Source: JBCCBV01 sp039033855 (GTDB lineage Bacteria; Planctomycetota; Phycisphaerae; Phycisphaerales; Phycisphaeraceae). From it: a stretch of DNA of 64,000 nucleotides. Each line of letters begins with the position of its first letter. Within the stretch, counting starts at the first letter, position 1. The notes beneath the pieces are model-generated. The model did not search any database. It was given only the letters and a program-made list of their open reading frames with translations, and was not told where the DNA came from. Below, piece after piece: positions 33,681 through 45,001 of the stretch. Where the stretch lies: positions 111,583 through 175,582 of the forward strand of contig JBCCBV010000006.1 of the NCBI GenBank assembly GCA_039033855.1. Direction: 5' to 3'. A program made the position numbers and the translations under genes.

Positions 33681-35720
33681 ATGATGCAGGTTCACCAGCG
33701 GGTTTATCGGGCGCTGCGCGGCCATCGAGGCCCGGAACTCGACGCTGCGCTGGCGGCGGCGCTGCCCACGGCCGACCCGACGGTCGCCGGCGCGCTCGCG
33801 ATCGACCTGCTCGAGCGCGGCCGTCCGGTTGGGCTCAAAGCGGTGCTCGCCGGCTTCGCCCGACTGCCGACGCCCGCCCGCGACGCCGCGGTGGCCGCCG
33901 GCTCCAAGCTCGCCCCGGCGATCCGGGAAGGCGTGGCCCGACAAGACCCGGCGATGTGCAAAGCGGCCGTCCAAATCCTCGATGAAGGCGGCTGGTTCGG
34001 CATGGCGGACCTGCTGGCCGAACTCGTGCGTCGGGGCCCGGCCGAAAGCACCGATGCGGCGATCACCACGCTCGAAGCCTTCGCACAACGGGCGCTGGAC
34101 CCGCGCGAGTCGATCTCTTCGCGCGGGGCGCGAGGCGTAGCGCTGGCCCTGCAACAAGTGGCTTGCCGACCGTCCAAGACGTTGCCCGAATCGACTCTCG
34201 AAGCGTGGCTGTCGCTCACGCCCGGCGTATTCGACGAAGCCGACAAAGCCCTGGCAGACCCCAAGCACCCGCTGCCCGGCCGGCTCCGTCGGCTGATGAG
34301 TTCCGGCGCATCGCCCGCCGCCCGTCGAGCCTGGCTCTGGCTGCTCCGCTACGAAACGCTCGAGAAAGCCGCGAGCGAAGGGCCGCACAAACTCCGGCAG
34401 CGCCGCCCCGACCTGCTGGGCGAGTATTGGTCGGCTCACCATCTGCTGCTGCTGGGCTCGGTGCGCAAAGCCCTCGGCCGGGTGCGTCAACCGCTCCGGC
34501 TGACCGCGTGCGAACCGCTGACCGACCCCGCGATGGAAACCCGCGCGGCGCTCGGCCGGGTAGCCGCCATCGCGGTGTTGCCCGCCCCAGATCCGGCGGT
34601 GTGGACACGGCTGGCGCGGTTCTCAGGACACCCGAGCGCTCGTGTGCGTTTGGCCGCACTGCGGCGGCTGACCGCCGACGCCCGACCGGCCGGCAACACG
34701 CCGACGGCCGGCGATCAAGACCTCGGCCGAGACGGCCTGGCCAAGGCCATCGCCTGTTTCGTGGGCGACGACTTGCCCGGGGTGGCGCGCCTGGCGACCC
34801 ATGCGCTAGGCAACCTGACCGACCGACCCGAAGCCCTGCGCGGCTTAGGCGCGGCGGCCCGTCATGCCGAACCGTCGGTGCGCCAGGCAGCCGAGGCCCG
34901 GCTGGCGCCCACGGCGTTCGACCGCTTATGGCGTTCCTGGGCCCAATCGCCGTCCGACCAGCGGTTGGCCGCGGGACAGGCCGTGCTCAAGCTCGACACG
35001 CTGGCCCATCACCGGCTGCGGCGTCGGCTAAGCGGGCCCAAGCCCGAACGGCTGCGGGCAATCCAGATGATCGGTGAACTGGGCCAGGCCGACTTTTTCG
35101 AGTCGGCACTCCGATCGGCCGTGACCGACCCCGACGCGCGCCTGGCCTCGACGGCGATCCGGGCGCTCGGGTCCGGCAGCCGCCCCGCCGGTCTCGAAGC
35201 CGTGGTCATGGGTCTCGACCACGCCGACGCGCGGGTGCGGGCCAACGCCGTGGAGGCGCTCACCGACCGGGGCACGCCGATGTACGCCGGCAAGCTCGAG
35301 AAGCTCGCCGAGCAAGACGCCCCCCGCTGCCGTGCCAACGCGATCGTGGCCCGCGCCCGGCTGGGCCTGGCCCGGCCCGAAGCGTCGCTGCGGGCGATGC
35401 TCTCCGACGCCCGGCCGGGATACCGCGTCTCGGCGCTGTGGGCGGCGGGCGCGCTCGAAGCGCGGGGCATCGTGGGCGACGTGGCCCAGGCCGTGGTCGA
35501 CGACCCCGAGCCCGCGGTCCGCCGATCGGCCGACCGTTTGATCCAGCGCTGGCTAAGCGACCTGGCGGTAGACACGCCGAGCGCACCGGACTCCTCGGGC
35601 CCATCGAACCCCTCGGACGCGCCGGCCTCGCCAACCCGGCCAACCCCGCCGACGCAGGTCGCCCCGGCAGCAGCCGTGCCGGCGCCGGACGGCAACCCCC
35701 AACTCGTGGAGACCGCGTGA
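33681..35720 (+). CDS. HEAT-repeat protein
   Basis: 679-aa helical-repeat protein, no signal peptide seen. It contains many HEAT/PBS-lyase-like units, for example HPSARVRLAALRRLTAD, LPGVARLATHALGNLTD, DPDARLASTAIRALGS and HADARVRANAVEALTDRG, and ends in a Pro/Ser/Ala-rich low-complexity tail (after about 640). Such proteins are scaffolds. The start is the ATG at 33681 (a second ATG follows directly); a TTG at 33594 would add 29 unrelated residues. Its TGA overlaps the next gene's GTG, so the two are coupled. Confidence 0.75.
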   Translation: MMQVHQRVYRALRGHRGPELDAALAAALPTADPTVAGALAIDLLERGRPVGLKAVLAGFARLPTPARDAAVAAGSKLAPAIREGVARQDPAMCKAAVQILDEGGWFGMADLLAELVRRGPAESTDAAITTLEAFAQRALDPRESISSRGARGVALALQQVACRPSKTLPESTLEAWLSLTPGVFDEADKALADPKHPLPGRLRRLMSSGASPAARRAWLWLLRYETLEKAASEGPHKLRQRRPDLLGEYWSAHHLLLLGSVRKALGRVRQPLRLTACEPLTDPAMETRAALGRVAAIAVLPAPDPAVWTRLARFSGHPSARVRLAALRRLTADARPAGNTPTAGDQDLGRDGLAKAIACFVGDDLPGVARLATHALGNLTDRPEALRGLGAAARHAEPSVRQAAEARLAPTAFDRLWRSWAQSPSDQRLAAGQAVLKLDTLAHHRLRRRLSGPKPERLRAIQMIGELGQADFFESALRSAVTDPDARLASTAIRALGSGSRPAGLEAVVMGLDHADARVRANAVEALTDRGTPMYAGKLEKLAEQDAPRCRANAIVARARLGLARPEASLRAMLSDARPGYRVSALWAAGALEARGIVGDVAQAVVDDPEPAVRRSADRLIQRWLSDLAVDTPSAPDSSGPSNPSDAPASPTRPTPPTQVAPAAAVPAPDGNPQLVETA

Positions 35721-36358
35721 CGACAACACCCTCGACCAAACCTGCTGCGGCCTGGCGCATGGGCGTCGCGTGCCGCGTGCTCGGGCTCTTTGTCGTGTGC
35801 GTTTTGGCGCTCGGGGCCTCGGTTGTCGCGCTTGCACAAACGCCTCCGGACGCTTCACCGGTGCGGATGCCCGGGCCGCCTTTGATCGAGCCGGATGCGC
35901 CCGAACCCGGCTTCACCCCGGGCAAGCGGGCCGACCCGGCGTCGATCTCCCGGGCCTTCGAAGAGGGCCGCGGCGACATCCCGGTGCAGACCGAGTGGGT
36001 GCTGACCGCGGCCGGCGGCGCCCTGATGCTGCTGGCGCTGGTCTCGTGGCTGCGGTGGTGGAAGAGCGAGGCCAGGCGGAGCGAGGTCGGGCGCATCGCC
36101 TGGCGAGCGGCCCGGGCGGCGGGGCTGTCGCGCGGCGACGGCGTGCTGCTGTGGCGCGTGGCGTCGGCGCGGAAGCTGCCTTCGATCGCCACATTGCTCG
36201 TCTCGCCCATGACGCTGCGCAAGCACGGGCTGGCCTACGCCGACGGCCTGCCGATGTGGGCCGCCGCGCCGATTGCCGAGCGGGTGCACGCCATCGCCAG
36301 ACACTTGGAACGCCCGTGGCGCGGCCCCAACTCGCCCGAGTCGTATCGCCCGGCATAA
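35717..36358 (+). CDS. Membrane protein partner of the HEAT protein, unknown
   Basis: 213-aa protein starting at GTG within GTGA, a 4-nt overlap with the HEAT gene. A hydrophobic N-terminal segment (VLGLFVVCVLALGASVVALAQ, about 21-41) is a signal or anchor, then a Pro-rich stretch and a second membrane helix (VLTAAGGALMLLALVSWLRW, about 95-114). The cytoplasmic C-terminal 100 residues look like a small helical domain (GRIAWRAARAAGLSRGDGVLLWRVA). No family recognised. The organisation suggests a membrane anchor for the cytosolic HEAT scaffold. Confidence 0.68.
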   Translation: MTTTPSTKPAAAWRMGVACRVLGLFVVCVLALGASVVALAQTPPDASPVRMPGPPLIEPDAPEPGFTPGKRADPASISRAFEEGRGDIPVQTEWVLTAAGGALMLLALVSWLRWWKSEARRSEVGRIAWRAARAAGLSRGDGVLLWRVASARKLPSIATLLVSPMTLRKHGLAYADGLPMWAAAPIAERVHAIARHLERPWRGPNSPESYRPA

Positions 36359-36456
36359 CCCGACCGAGTCCCTACTCTGAACTCCGACAGCCCCGCGCAG
36401 CGGACGCCGACTGGGCGTATTCCGCCCGCAGCCAAGTCAGCAAGGAGAGTCCGGCG

Positions 36457-37101
36457 ATGGCCGTAGAAATCGAAGCCAAAATGCGTTTGCTCGACCGCCC
36501 GGCCCTCGAGGCCCGGCTGGCGGAGACGGCGGCCGAGCGCGTGGCCGTGCTCAGCGAGACCAACTCGTACTTCGACACCGCCGACGGCGGGCTCAAGGCC
36601 AGCGACCAAGGCCTGCGGATCCGCGTCGAAACCGGCGCCGGCGGGGCGCGGTCGTCGTCGATCACCCACAAAGGGCCGCGCTCGCACGGGCGGCTCAAGT
36701 CGCGGGCCGAAACCGAACTGCCGGTCGACGACCCCCGTTTGGCCTCCGACCTGCTGGCGGCGCTGGGGTACCAGCACGTGGTCACGTTTGAGAAGCAGCG
36801 CGTCCGTTACGCCTTGCACGACTGCCGGGTCGAGCTCGACACGCTGCCGCTCATCGGCGTGTTTGTCGAGATCGAAGGGCCGAGCGACGACGCGGTTCTG
36901 GCGGTGCGGCGCGAGCTGGGGCTCGACGGCGCCCCGCTGATCAAGGCCAGTTACGTGTCGCTGCTGATCAGCCACCTGCGCGAACGCCGGGTGCGCGAAA
37001 CGGTCATCCGGCTGGACCCCGGGCCGGAATCCGCCGCCCCGCCCGACGCCAAGCCTTCTGACGCCGATCGGTCGGCTGCCGCCGAAACCCCCGCGGCCTG
37101 A
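36457..37101 (+). CDS. CYTH-domain protein (class IV adenylyl cyclase-like)
   Basis: 214-aa protein of the CYTH superfamily, which includes CyaB-type adenylyl cyclases, thiamine triphosphatase and inorganic triphosphatases. The signature E-x-E-x-K is at 4-8 (VEIEAKMRL), followed by YFDTADGGL, LRIRVETG, the basic THKGPRSHGRLKSRAETE, and ELDTLPLIGVFVEIEGPS with metal-binding acidic residues. Disordered acidic C-terminal tail after about 185. AAGGAGAG lies about 8 nt before the ATG. The actual substrate cannot be chosen from sequence. Confidence 0.85.
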   Translation: MAVEIEAKMRLLDRPALEARLAETAAERVAVLSETNSYFDTADGGLKASDQGLRIRVETGAGGARSSSITHKGPRSHGRLKSRAETELPVDDPRLASDLLAALGYQHVVTFEKQRVRYALHDCRVELDTLPLIGVFVEIEGPSDDAVLAVRRELGLDGAPLIKASYVSLLISHLRERRVRETVIRLDPGPESAAPPDAKPSDADRSAAAETPAA

Positions 37102-37274
37102 CGGCCGGGTCTATGTACGCTTCGAGCACGTTCCGAGCCCGGCCTCACCGCCTAAGAGAAGCGCCCGGGCCGAGTCGCTAGGCTCGCCCGCCCGGTGCAC
37201 CAAGGTGGCACCACCGCGCAGCCGCACTGCCCTGCTGCCCTGGCTTGGTTCGCACGCTTTTACGGAGCCCCCCC

Positions 37275-39353
<2,079 letters not shown>

Positions 39354-39386
39354 TCCCGAAGACGAATCCCAATTGGTGCGGCCCGG

Positions 39387-39410
39387 CGGCTACTCGGCCG
39401 GCTACTCGGC
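39387..39410 (+). repeat. 12-bp tandem repeat carrying a stop codon
   Basis: Two perfect copies of CGGCTACTCGGC. On the minus strand each unit reads (Ala/Pro-Glu-)stop in the frame of the HEAT lipoprotein, so the gene ends PAE-stop and the following unit would repeat it. Confidence 0.85.
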
Positions 39411-40301
39411 CGGTTCCGCAGCGGTGTCGGCGGCGGGAGAATCTGACTCACCGGGCCCCAGCCGTTCCCAGAGCGTGGGCGGCTTGGGATAGGGCAGCGG
39501 CGTGTACGGCCGCGCGTCCCGGAACAACTCGGCCCGACGGGTGCCGGCCCATTCGACCCAGGCGGACGGCTCGATGCCAAGCCCGTCCTGGCCGGTCAGC
39601 GTCACCAGAGACCCCCGCGCCGCTTCCACCACGGCGAAGTCCGAGTCGGCCAGCGTGGTGGCCAGGGTGTCGAAGGCCAGTGTGTTGCGATGCTTGCCGA
39701 GCGCTCTTGCCACGGCCTGGCGCACGTCGCTGGGTTGCTCGATGTCGATAAGCACGTCGCGCAGGGCGCGGACCTCACCCGGGGCGGCGCCCGGCAGGTG
39801 CTCCAGGGCGCGGGCGGCCTCCCACCGTGCGAACTCCGAGCCGTCTTCCAGAAAATGCACCGCGATGGTGGCGTCGGCCTCGACGCCGTGCCGGCCGAGG
39901 GCTCGCAGCGCCGCGGCGCGGACGGCGGGGTCTTGCGAGGCCGGCTCGGGCGGCGGGCCCAGGGCCACGCGATACGCAATCAGATAAGCCTCTTCCGCGC
40001 CAAAGGGCGAGTCGGCCAGCTCCTGGATCCCCTGCCGGCGGCGGTCGGGGTCGTACAGGTCGAACGCCTTCTCGGACGCTTCGACCAGGGGCGGGTCGCC
40101 AAACCCATCCAACGCCCAGCCGATGATCGGCACCCCGGAACGGCCCGCGCAACCGGCCAGCGTGGCGGTCAACAGGGTGAGCAAGGCCAACCCGACCGGC
40201 CCTAGGCAGGCGGGTCCGACAGGCGACCGAGCCCCCCCCGAAAAGATTTGCGCAAGGGTTCGGTTTATTCGGCGCTCGGGGCGGTTGGACAGGGCGCTCA
40301 T
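39402..40301 (-). CDS. HEAT-repeat lipoprotein
   Basis: 299-aa exported protein. After a long basic N-region comes a hydrophobic segment ending in a lipobox, LAGC at about 48-51. The mature part contains HEAT-like units (DPAVRAAALRALGRHG, FARWEAARALEHLPG, PSDVRQAVARALGKH, FAVVEAARGSLVTLTG) and a Pro-rich C-terminus. Probably anchored in a membrane facing the periplasm. It is divergent from pstS, and its start overlaps the likely pstS promoter. It shares repeat type but not detail with the protein at 33681. Confidence 0.8.
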   Translation of the reverse strand: MSALSNRPERRINRTLAQIFSGGARSPVGPACLGPVGLALLTLLTATLAGCAGRSGVPIIGWALDGFGDPPLVEASEKAFDLYDPDRRRQGIQELADSPFGAEEAYLIAYRVALGPPPEPASQDPAVRAAALRALGRHGVEADATIAVHFLEDGSEFARWEAARALEHLPGAAPGEVRALRDVLIDIEQPSDVRQAVARALGKHRNTLAFDTLATTLADSDFAVVEAARGSLVTLTGQDGLGIEPSAWVEWAGTRRAELFRDARPYTPLPYPKPPTLWERLGPGESDSPAADTAAEPAE

Positions 40302-40312
40302 GGGGGTAGAGT
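40285..40312 (+). promoter_or_regulatory. Possible pstS promoter
   Basis: TTGGAC at 40285-40290, a 16-nt spacer and TAGAGT at 40307-40312, 80 bp before the pstS ATG. It overlaps the start codon of the divergent lipoprotein gene. I found no convincing Pho box. Confidence 0.38.
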
Positions 40313-40392
40313 ACGCCCGCGAGGGCCGGCGCCGTGTTTAGGAGAGCCGGCCGAGCCTTCGCCAACCCCAGCCGAGTCCGGGACCCCATCTC

Positions 40393-41448
40393 ATGTCGAC
40401 GAAGCCTTACCCCTTCGCCCGTCTGTCGGTCTCTTTCCGCTTTCTGCTGGCCTGGGCCTGGGCCGGCGCGTTCGGCCTGACCACCGGGGCGGTGACCGTC
40501 CCCGCGCTCGCCCAGCCGGGTGGCGAGGTCCGAGTCGACGGCTCGTCCACGGTGTATCCGATCACGGCGGTCGCCTCGGAGCAGTTCGGCCACGAGTCCG
40601 ACGCCCACGTGGCGGTCAACCAGTCGGGCACGGGCAGCGGGATGCGGATGTTCGTCCGGGGCGAGATCGACATCGCCGGCGCCTCGCGCCCGATCAAGCC
40701 GTTGGAGCACGCCGCGTGCGCCGCCGGGGGCATCGGCTACGTCGAGATCCCCATCGCTTACGACGGGCTGACCATCGCGGTCAACAAGAACAACCACTGG
40801 GCCCGGGCGCTCACGATCGACCAGGTCCGCAAGGTCTTCCTCAAGCCCGGCGCCCAGACCTGGGCCGACGTGGACCCCACGTTCCCCGCCACGCCGATCA
40901 CCTGCTACACGCCCGGCGAGGTGTCGGGCACGTACGACTATTTCCTCGAAGTGGTCGCCGGCAAGATCGACAAACAGACCGGCCGGCACGAGCACGGCGA
41001 GCTGCGCGACGACCTCTCACGATCCGAAGACGACAACCTGCTGGTCAACGGCGTGGCGGGCAACCCGGGGGGCATCGGCTTCTTTGGCGCGGCGTACTAC
41101 TTCGCCAACCAGGACAAGGTCGAGTCGGTCGCGATCCAGAACCCCATCAACGGCGACTTTGTCCGCCCACGGCCCGAAACGATCGAGACCAACGCATACG
41201 CGCCCTTCAGCCGACCGTTGTTCCTGTACGTGCGGGTCGATGCGCTCGACAAGCCGGAGGTCGCCGAGTTCCTTTCGTTTTATGTCGATGAGGCGGCCCT
41301 GCTGGCCGAGGCCGTTGGCTATGTCGGTTTGCCCGAGTCGGTGTACGACGTGGCCCGGCGGAAGATCGCCCAGCGCGAAACCGGCAGCGTGTACCTGTCG
41401 CCGGAAGGCGAATCGGTCAAAGGCCCGGTGACCGCGCTGTACCGCTAG
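40393..41448 (+). CDS. pstS: Phosphate ABC transporter substrate-binding protein PstS
   Basis: 351-aa periplasmic phosphate-binding protein. Signal peptide through about residue 40 (ending TVPALAQ), then the phosphate loop VDGSSTVYPI, QSGTGSGMRMFVRGEIDIAGASRPI and the later GVSGT-like GEVSGTYDYF. These are PstS hallmarks. It is the first gene of the pst operon; pstC follows after 111 bp that contain a short tandem repeat. Confidence 0.94.
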   Translation: MSTKPYPFARLSVSFRFLLAWAWAGAFGLTTGAVTVPALAQPGGEVRVDGSSTVYPITAVASEQFGHESDAHVAVNQSGTGSGMRMFVRGEIDIAGASRPIKPLEHAACAAGGIGYVEIPIAYDGLTIAVNKNNHWARALTIDQVRKVFLKPGAQTWADVDPTFPATPITCYTPGEVSGTYDYFLEVVAGKIDKQTGRHEHGELRDDLSRSEDDNLLVNGVAGNPGGIGFFGAAYYFANQDKVESVAIQNPINGDFVRPRPETIETNAYAPFSRPLFLYVRVDALDKPEVAEFLSFYVDEAALLAEAVGYVGLPESVYDVARRKIAQRETGSVYLSPEGESVKGPVTALYR

Positions 41449-41494
41449 CCGCCAAGCCCGAAAGCCCCGCCCCGCCTGCCGCACCCCCGCGTCT

Positions 41495-41522
41495 GTCCTT
41501 CCCGAACCGTCCTTCCCGAACC
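41495..41522 (+). repeat. 14-bp tandem repeat between pstS and pstC
   Basis: Two perfect adjacent copies of GTCCTTCCCGAACC. No coding role. Confidence 0.85.
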
Positions 41523-41559
41523 CGGCGGGCCGCCCCGCCTCCACCGCACCGGGCCCCCC

Positions 41560-42615
41560 ATGCCCCGCGCCCGTTCGACAAGGCTCCGCTGGTTCCGAGA
41601 GCGCGGCATCCTCGCCGGGCTGGTGCTCTGCGGCGTGGCCACGGTGGCGGTGACCGGGCTGATCGTCTTCATCCTGGCCCGCGAAACGTCCACGTTCTTC
41701 GGCCAGGCCCTCACCCCCACACACGGCGACCCCGCGCGCACCGTCGAAGTATCGCTCGGCGATTTCTTCGGCGACCTGACGTGGTCGCCCAACGCGCCGG
41801 TGGACGCGCGGTTTGGCATCTGGCCGCTCATCGGCGGGACGCTGCAGGTGGCCGGCGTGGCCATGGCGTTCGCCATCCCTTTCGGGCTGATGTCGGCGAT
41901 CTGGCTCAGCGAATACGCCCCGGCCCGGGTCCGCGCAGTGCTCAAGCCCGTCCTGGAGATCATCGCCGGCGTGCCCACGGTGGTGTTCGGTTTCTTTGCG
42001 CTCACGGTGATCACCCCGGCGCTGCAGATGCGGTTCTGGCAGGTTCCCGAGATCGACCCGTCTACCGGACAGCCGCTGCTGGGCGCCGACGGCCAGCCGT
42101 TGACTGCCCCGCTGCTGGCCGACTGGGTCAGCGGCTACAACGCGCTCGCGGCCGGCCTGGCGGTTGGGGTGATGTGCCTGCCGATCGTGACTTCGCTCAC
42201 TGAAGACGCGTTGCGGGCCGTGCCCCGGGCGCTGCGCGAAGGGTCGTACGGCATGGGGGCCTCGCGCTTCGAAACCGCGACCCGGGTGGTGTTCCCCGCG
42301 GCGTTGTCGGGCGTCGTGGCGGCCTGCCTGCTGGCCGTGGCCCGGGCCGTGGGCGAAACGATGATCGTGGCCATCGCCGCCGGCGCCAGCGCGTTGGCGT
42401 TGTCGGACCGGGGGCCGGGCCGGCTGCTCGCGCTCGGACAAGACACCCAAACGATGACCGGCTTCTTGGTGCAGGTCTTCAAGGGCGACATCGCCCACGG
42501 CGGCGTGGCGTACCAGGCCTGCTACGCGGTGGCGCTCACCCTGTTTGTGATGACGCTGTTCCTCACCGTGCTCGGGGGCGTGATCCGCCAACGCTTTGGA
42601 CAACGCTATGAGTGA
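41560..42615 (+). CDS. pstC: Phosphate ABC transporter permease PstC
   Basis: 351-aa inner-membrane permease with about six helices. Typical sequence: GTLQVAGVAMAFAIPFGLMSAIWLSEYAP, the EAA-like loop LREGSYGMGASRFETATRVVFPAALSG, and AVARAVGETMIVAIAAG. An insertion of about 30 residues (about 155-190, with STGQPLLGADGQPL) sits in an extracytoplasmic loop. Its end overlaps pstA by 8 nt. Confidence 0.93.
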   Translation: MPRARSTRLRWFRERGILAGLVLCGVATVAVTGLIVFILARETSTFFGQALTPTHGDPARTVEVSLGDFFGDLTWSPNAPVDARFGIWPLIGGTLQVAGVAMAFAIPFGLMSAIWLSEYAPARVRAVLKPVLEIIAGVPTVVFGFFALTVITPALQMRFWQVPEIDPSTGQPLLGADGQPLTAPLLADWVSGYNALAAGLAVGVMCLPIVTSLTEDALRAVPRALREGSYGMGASRFETATRVVFPAALSGVVAACLLAVARAVGETMIVAIAAGASALALSDRGPGRLLALGQDTQTMTGFLVQVFKGDIAHGGVAYQACYAVALTLFVMTLFLTVLGGVIRQRFGQRYE

Positions 42616-44104
42616 CGCTCCAGCGAACCGGTCCGAGCGGTACGACCGCCGCGACCCCGCGGGTCGACGGCAGCGCAACCGCCTGTTCGCCGGGGCGTGC
42701 GTGTCGGTGGCGGCGCTCGCGGTGTGCGTACTGGTGGTGCTGGTGGCGTCGGTGGCGTTGCGGGGCGCCGGCCGGCTGGACCTGGCGTTCCTGACCGGGG
42801 CCAACTCCGAGGCGGTGGCGGAGGACGCGGGCTTCGGCCCGGCCATCGTCGGTTCGCTCTGCCTGATGATGATTTGCGCGCTGGCGGCCATCCCGCTGGG
42901 CGTGGGCACCGCCCTGCTGCTCGAGGAATACGCCCCCCGAAAGCGCCTGCTGCGGTGGTTCCACGGCGTGGTGCAGGCCAACATCACCAACCTCGCCGGG
43001 GTCCCGTCAATCGTCTACGGCATCCTGGGCTACACGGCCCTGGCGACGATGTTCAACGCGGTGGGCTCGCCCGACACGCCGGGGTTTTCGTTCGGCGCCC
43101 GCTACGTAGCCGAGTACCGCGACCTGTCGAATCAGTCCGTGTTTGTCGGGTTGGACAACGCGCAAGCCGCGCTGCCGCCGGCGAGCGCCGGCCTGGCGTA
43201 CTTCGCCGACGCCGACCTGTCCGAGCGGCTCGCAACCCAGGTCGTCACGGCCGAGGAGATCGACCCCATGCGGGCCGAGCTGACCGGCGCGCTCGACGGC
43301 GTCGAACGTCGCTTCCGCACCGCGCTGCGGGCCGCCCAACCCGACGGCCAACGCGGGCCGGTGCGCGTGACCCGGGAGCTTGCGGCGCAGATCGCCGGCG
43401 AACTCTTCGATGGTCTGGAACTCCAAGGCGACCTGACCGCCTATCGCGAACTCGCCCAAGCACAGTTGATGAAGATGGACGGCCTGTCCGGGCTCGACCT
43501 GCTGCCGGTTCGAAGGGCGCTGGTGAACGACCTGCGCGACATGGAGTTCGCCGCTGCGGGCGCTCGGGGCGTGCTCGAGGCCGGGGCCGAGCCGCAACGC
43601 CGGCAGGTGCGCGCGTGGTACTACTTCCAAGCGCCGTTCGGCCGGAGCGTGCTGACCGGCGGGCTGACGCTGGCGCTCGTGGTGCTGCCGATCGTGATCG
43701 TGTCATCGCAGGAGGCGATCCGGGCCGTGCCGAGTTCGCAGCGCGACGCGGCCCTGGCGCTCGGCGGGACCCAGTGGCAATCGATCGAACAGGTCGTGCT
43801 GCCCACCGCGGTGCCGGGCATCTGCACCGGGACGATCCTGGCGATGAGCCGGGCCATTGGCGAGGCCGCGCCCATTTTGCTGCTGGCGTTCAGCTTTATC
43901 CAGTTCACCCCGGTGTTCCGCGAGGGCGGCAGCCTGATGGACGCGTTTACGGCCATGCCGTTGCAGGTTTTCCAGTGGACCTCGAACCCGGGCGACGCTT
44001 TCCAATCCACCACGGCCGCGGGCATTTTGGTTTTGCTGGCCGTGCTGCTGAGCTTTAACGCCGTGGCGGTGTTCCTCCGCTACCGCTTCCAGGGACCGCG
44101 ATGA
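42608..44104 (+). CDS. pstA: Phosphate ABC transporter permease PstA with large periplasmic insertion
   Basis: 498 aa, far above the roughly 300 of classical PstA. The transporter core is normal: PAIVGSLCLMMICALAAIPLGVGTALLLEEYAP, the loop with LRWFHGVVQANITNLAGVPSIVYGILGY, VSSQEAIRAVPSSQRDAALALGGTQWQSIEQVVLP, and AIGEAAPILLLAF. A block of about 190 residues (about 152-342), mostly helical and charged, is inserted after the third helix and should face the periplasm. ATG at 42608 overlaps the pstC stop; an upstream TTG is possible. Confidence 0.9.
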   Translation: MSDAPANRSERYDRRDPAGRRQRNRLFAGACVSVAALAVCVLVVLVASVALRGAGRLDLAFLTGANSEAVAEDAGFGPAIVGSLCLMMICALAAIPLGVGTALLLEEYAPRKRLLRWFHGVVQANITNLAGVPSIVYGILGYTALATMFNAVGSPDTPGFSFGARYVAEYRDLSNQSVFVGLDNAQAALPPASAGLAYFADADLSERLATQVVTAEEIDPMRAELTGALDGVERRFRTALRAAQPDGQRGPVRVTRELAAQIAGELFDGLELQGDLTAYRELAQAQLMKMDGLSGLDLLPVRRALVNDLRDMEFAAAGARGVLEAGAEPQRRQVRAWYYFQAPFGRSVLTGGLTLALVVLPIVIVSSQEAIRAVPSSQRDAALALGGTQWQSIEQVVLPTAVPGICTGTILAMSRAIGEAAPILLLAFSFIQFTPVFREGGSLMDAFTAMPLQVFQWTSNPGDAFQSTTAAGILVLLAVLLSFNAVAVFLRYRFQGPR

Positions 44105-44940
44105 CCGCCATGATCCAAGCCCCCCCCCAGCCCGCTTCGACCGAGTCTTGCGACTCCGCCGCGCCCGCTCTGCCGGAAACCCCGGCCGACGCCCAGATCG
44201 AAGTCGAGCGCCTCGACGGGTTCTATGGCCAGGCCCAGGCGCTGCACGGGCTGTCGCTGTCGATCGCCCGCAACCAGACCACCGCGTTCATCGGCCCGTC
44301 GGGCTGCGGCAAGTCCACCCTGCTGCGGTGGATCAACCGGATGAACGACCTGATCCCCGCGGCGCGGGCCACGGGGCAGGTCCGTATCGACGGACAAGAC
44401 ATTCTGGCGCACGGGACCGACGTGGTCGAACTCCGCCGACGGGTCGGCATCGTGTTCCAGAAGCCCAACCCCTTCCCCAAGTCGGTGTACGACAACGTGG
44501 CGTTCGGCCCGAGGCTGCACTACCGGCTGAGCCGGTCGGAAACCGATGCGCTCGTCGAACGCTCGCTCCGCGGCGCGGCGCTGTGGGAAGAAGTCAAAGA
44601 CCGGCTCAAGGACTCGGCGTTCGGGCTATCGGGCGGTCAGCAGCAGCGGCTCTGTATCGCCCGGGCGATCGCGGTCGAGCCCCAGGTGCTGCTGATGGAC
44701 GAGCCCTGCTCGGCGCTCGACCCCAAGTCGACCGTGGCGATCGAAGACCTGATGGCCGAGCTCAAGCAGCGGTATACGATCGCCATCGTGACGCACAACA
44801 TGCAGCAGGCGGCCCGGGCGAGCGATTACACCGGTTTCCTGTATGAAGGAAGACTGGTCGAATTCGGGCCGACCCAGCGGGTGTTCTCATCGCCGACGCA
44901 GACGCGGACCGAAGACTACATCGCCGGGCGTTTCGGCTGA
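44101..44940 (+). CDS. pstB: Phosphate ABC transporter ATP-binding protein PstB
   Basis: 279-aa ATPase. Walker A GPSGCGKSTLLR, Q-loop VGIVFQKPNPFPKSVYDNVAFG (the PstB-specific form), signature LSGGQQQRLCIARAIAVEPQVLLMDEPCSALDP, and the terminal DYIAGRFG typical of PstB. A non-conserved N-terminus of about 30 residues is present. Its ATG overlaps the pstA stop as ATGA. Confidence 0.97.
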   Translation: MTAMIQAPPQPASTESCDSAAPALPETPADAQIEVERLDGFYGQAQALHGLSLSIARNQTTAFIGPSGCGKSTLLRWINRMNDLIPAARATGQVRIDGQDILAHGTDVVELRRRVGIVFQKPNPFPKSVYDNVAFGPRLHYRLSRSETDALVERSLRGAALWEEVKDRLKDSAFGLSGGQQQRLCIARAIAVEPQVLLMDEPCSALDPKSTVAIEDLMAELKQRYTIAIVTHNMQQAARASDYTGFLYEGRLVEFGPTQRVFSSPTQTRTEDYIAGRFG

Positions 44941-44944
44941 CCCC

Positions 44945-44968
44945 CCGGAATCGCCTCCGGAATCGCCG
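44945..44968 (+). repeat. Imperfect 12-bp tandem repeat after pstB
   Basis: CCGGAATCGCCT followed by CCGGAATCGCCG. Lies in the 61-bp gap before the PhoU-like gene. Confidence 0.7.
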
Positions 44969-45001
44969 GCCGAAACCGTCGCCTGGAAATCGAGGCCGCA
45001 T

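Noticed and set aside
40210..40392. Possible Pho box upstream of pstS
   Set aside because: No pair of 7-bp direct repeats with the expected spacing could be seen.
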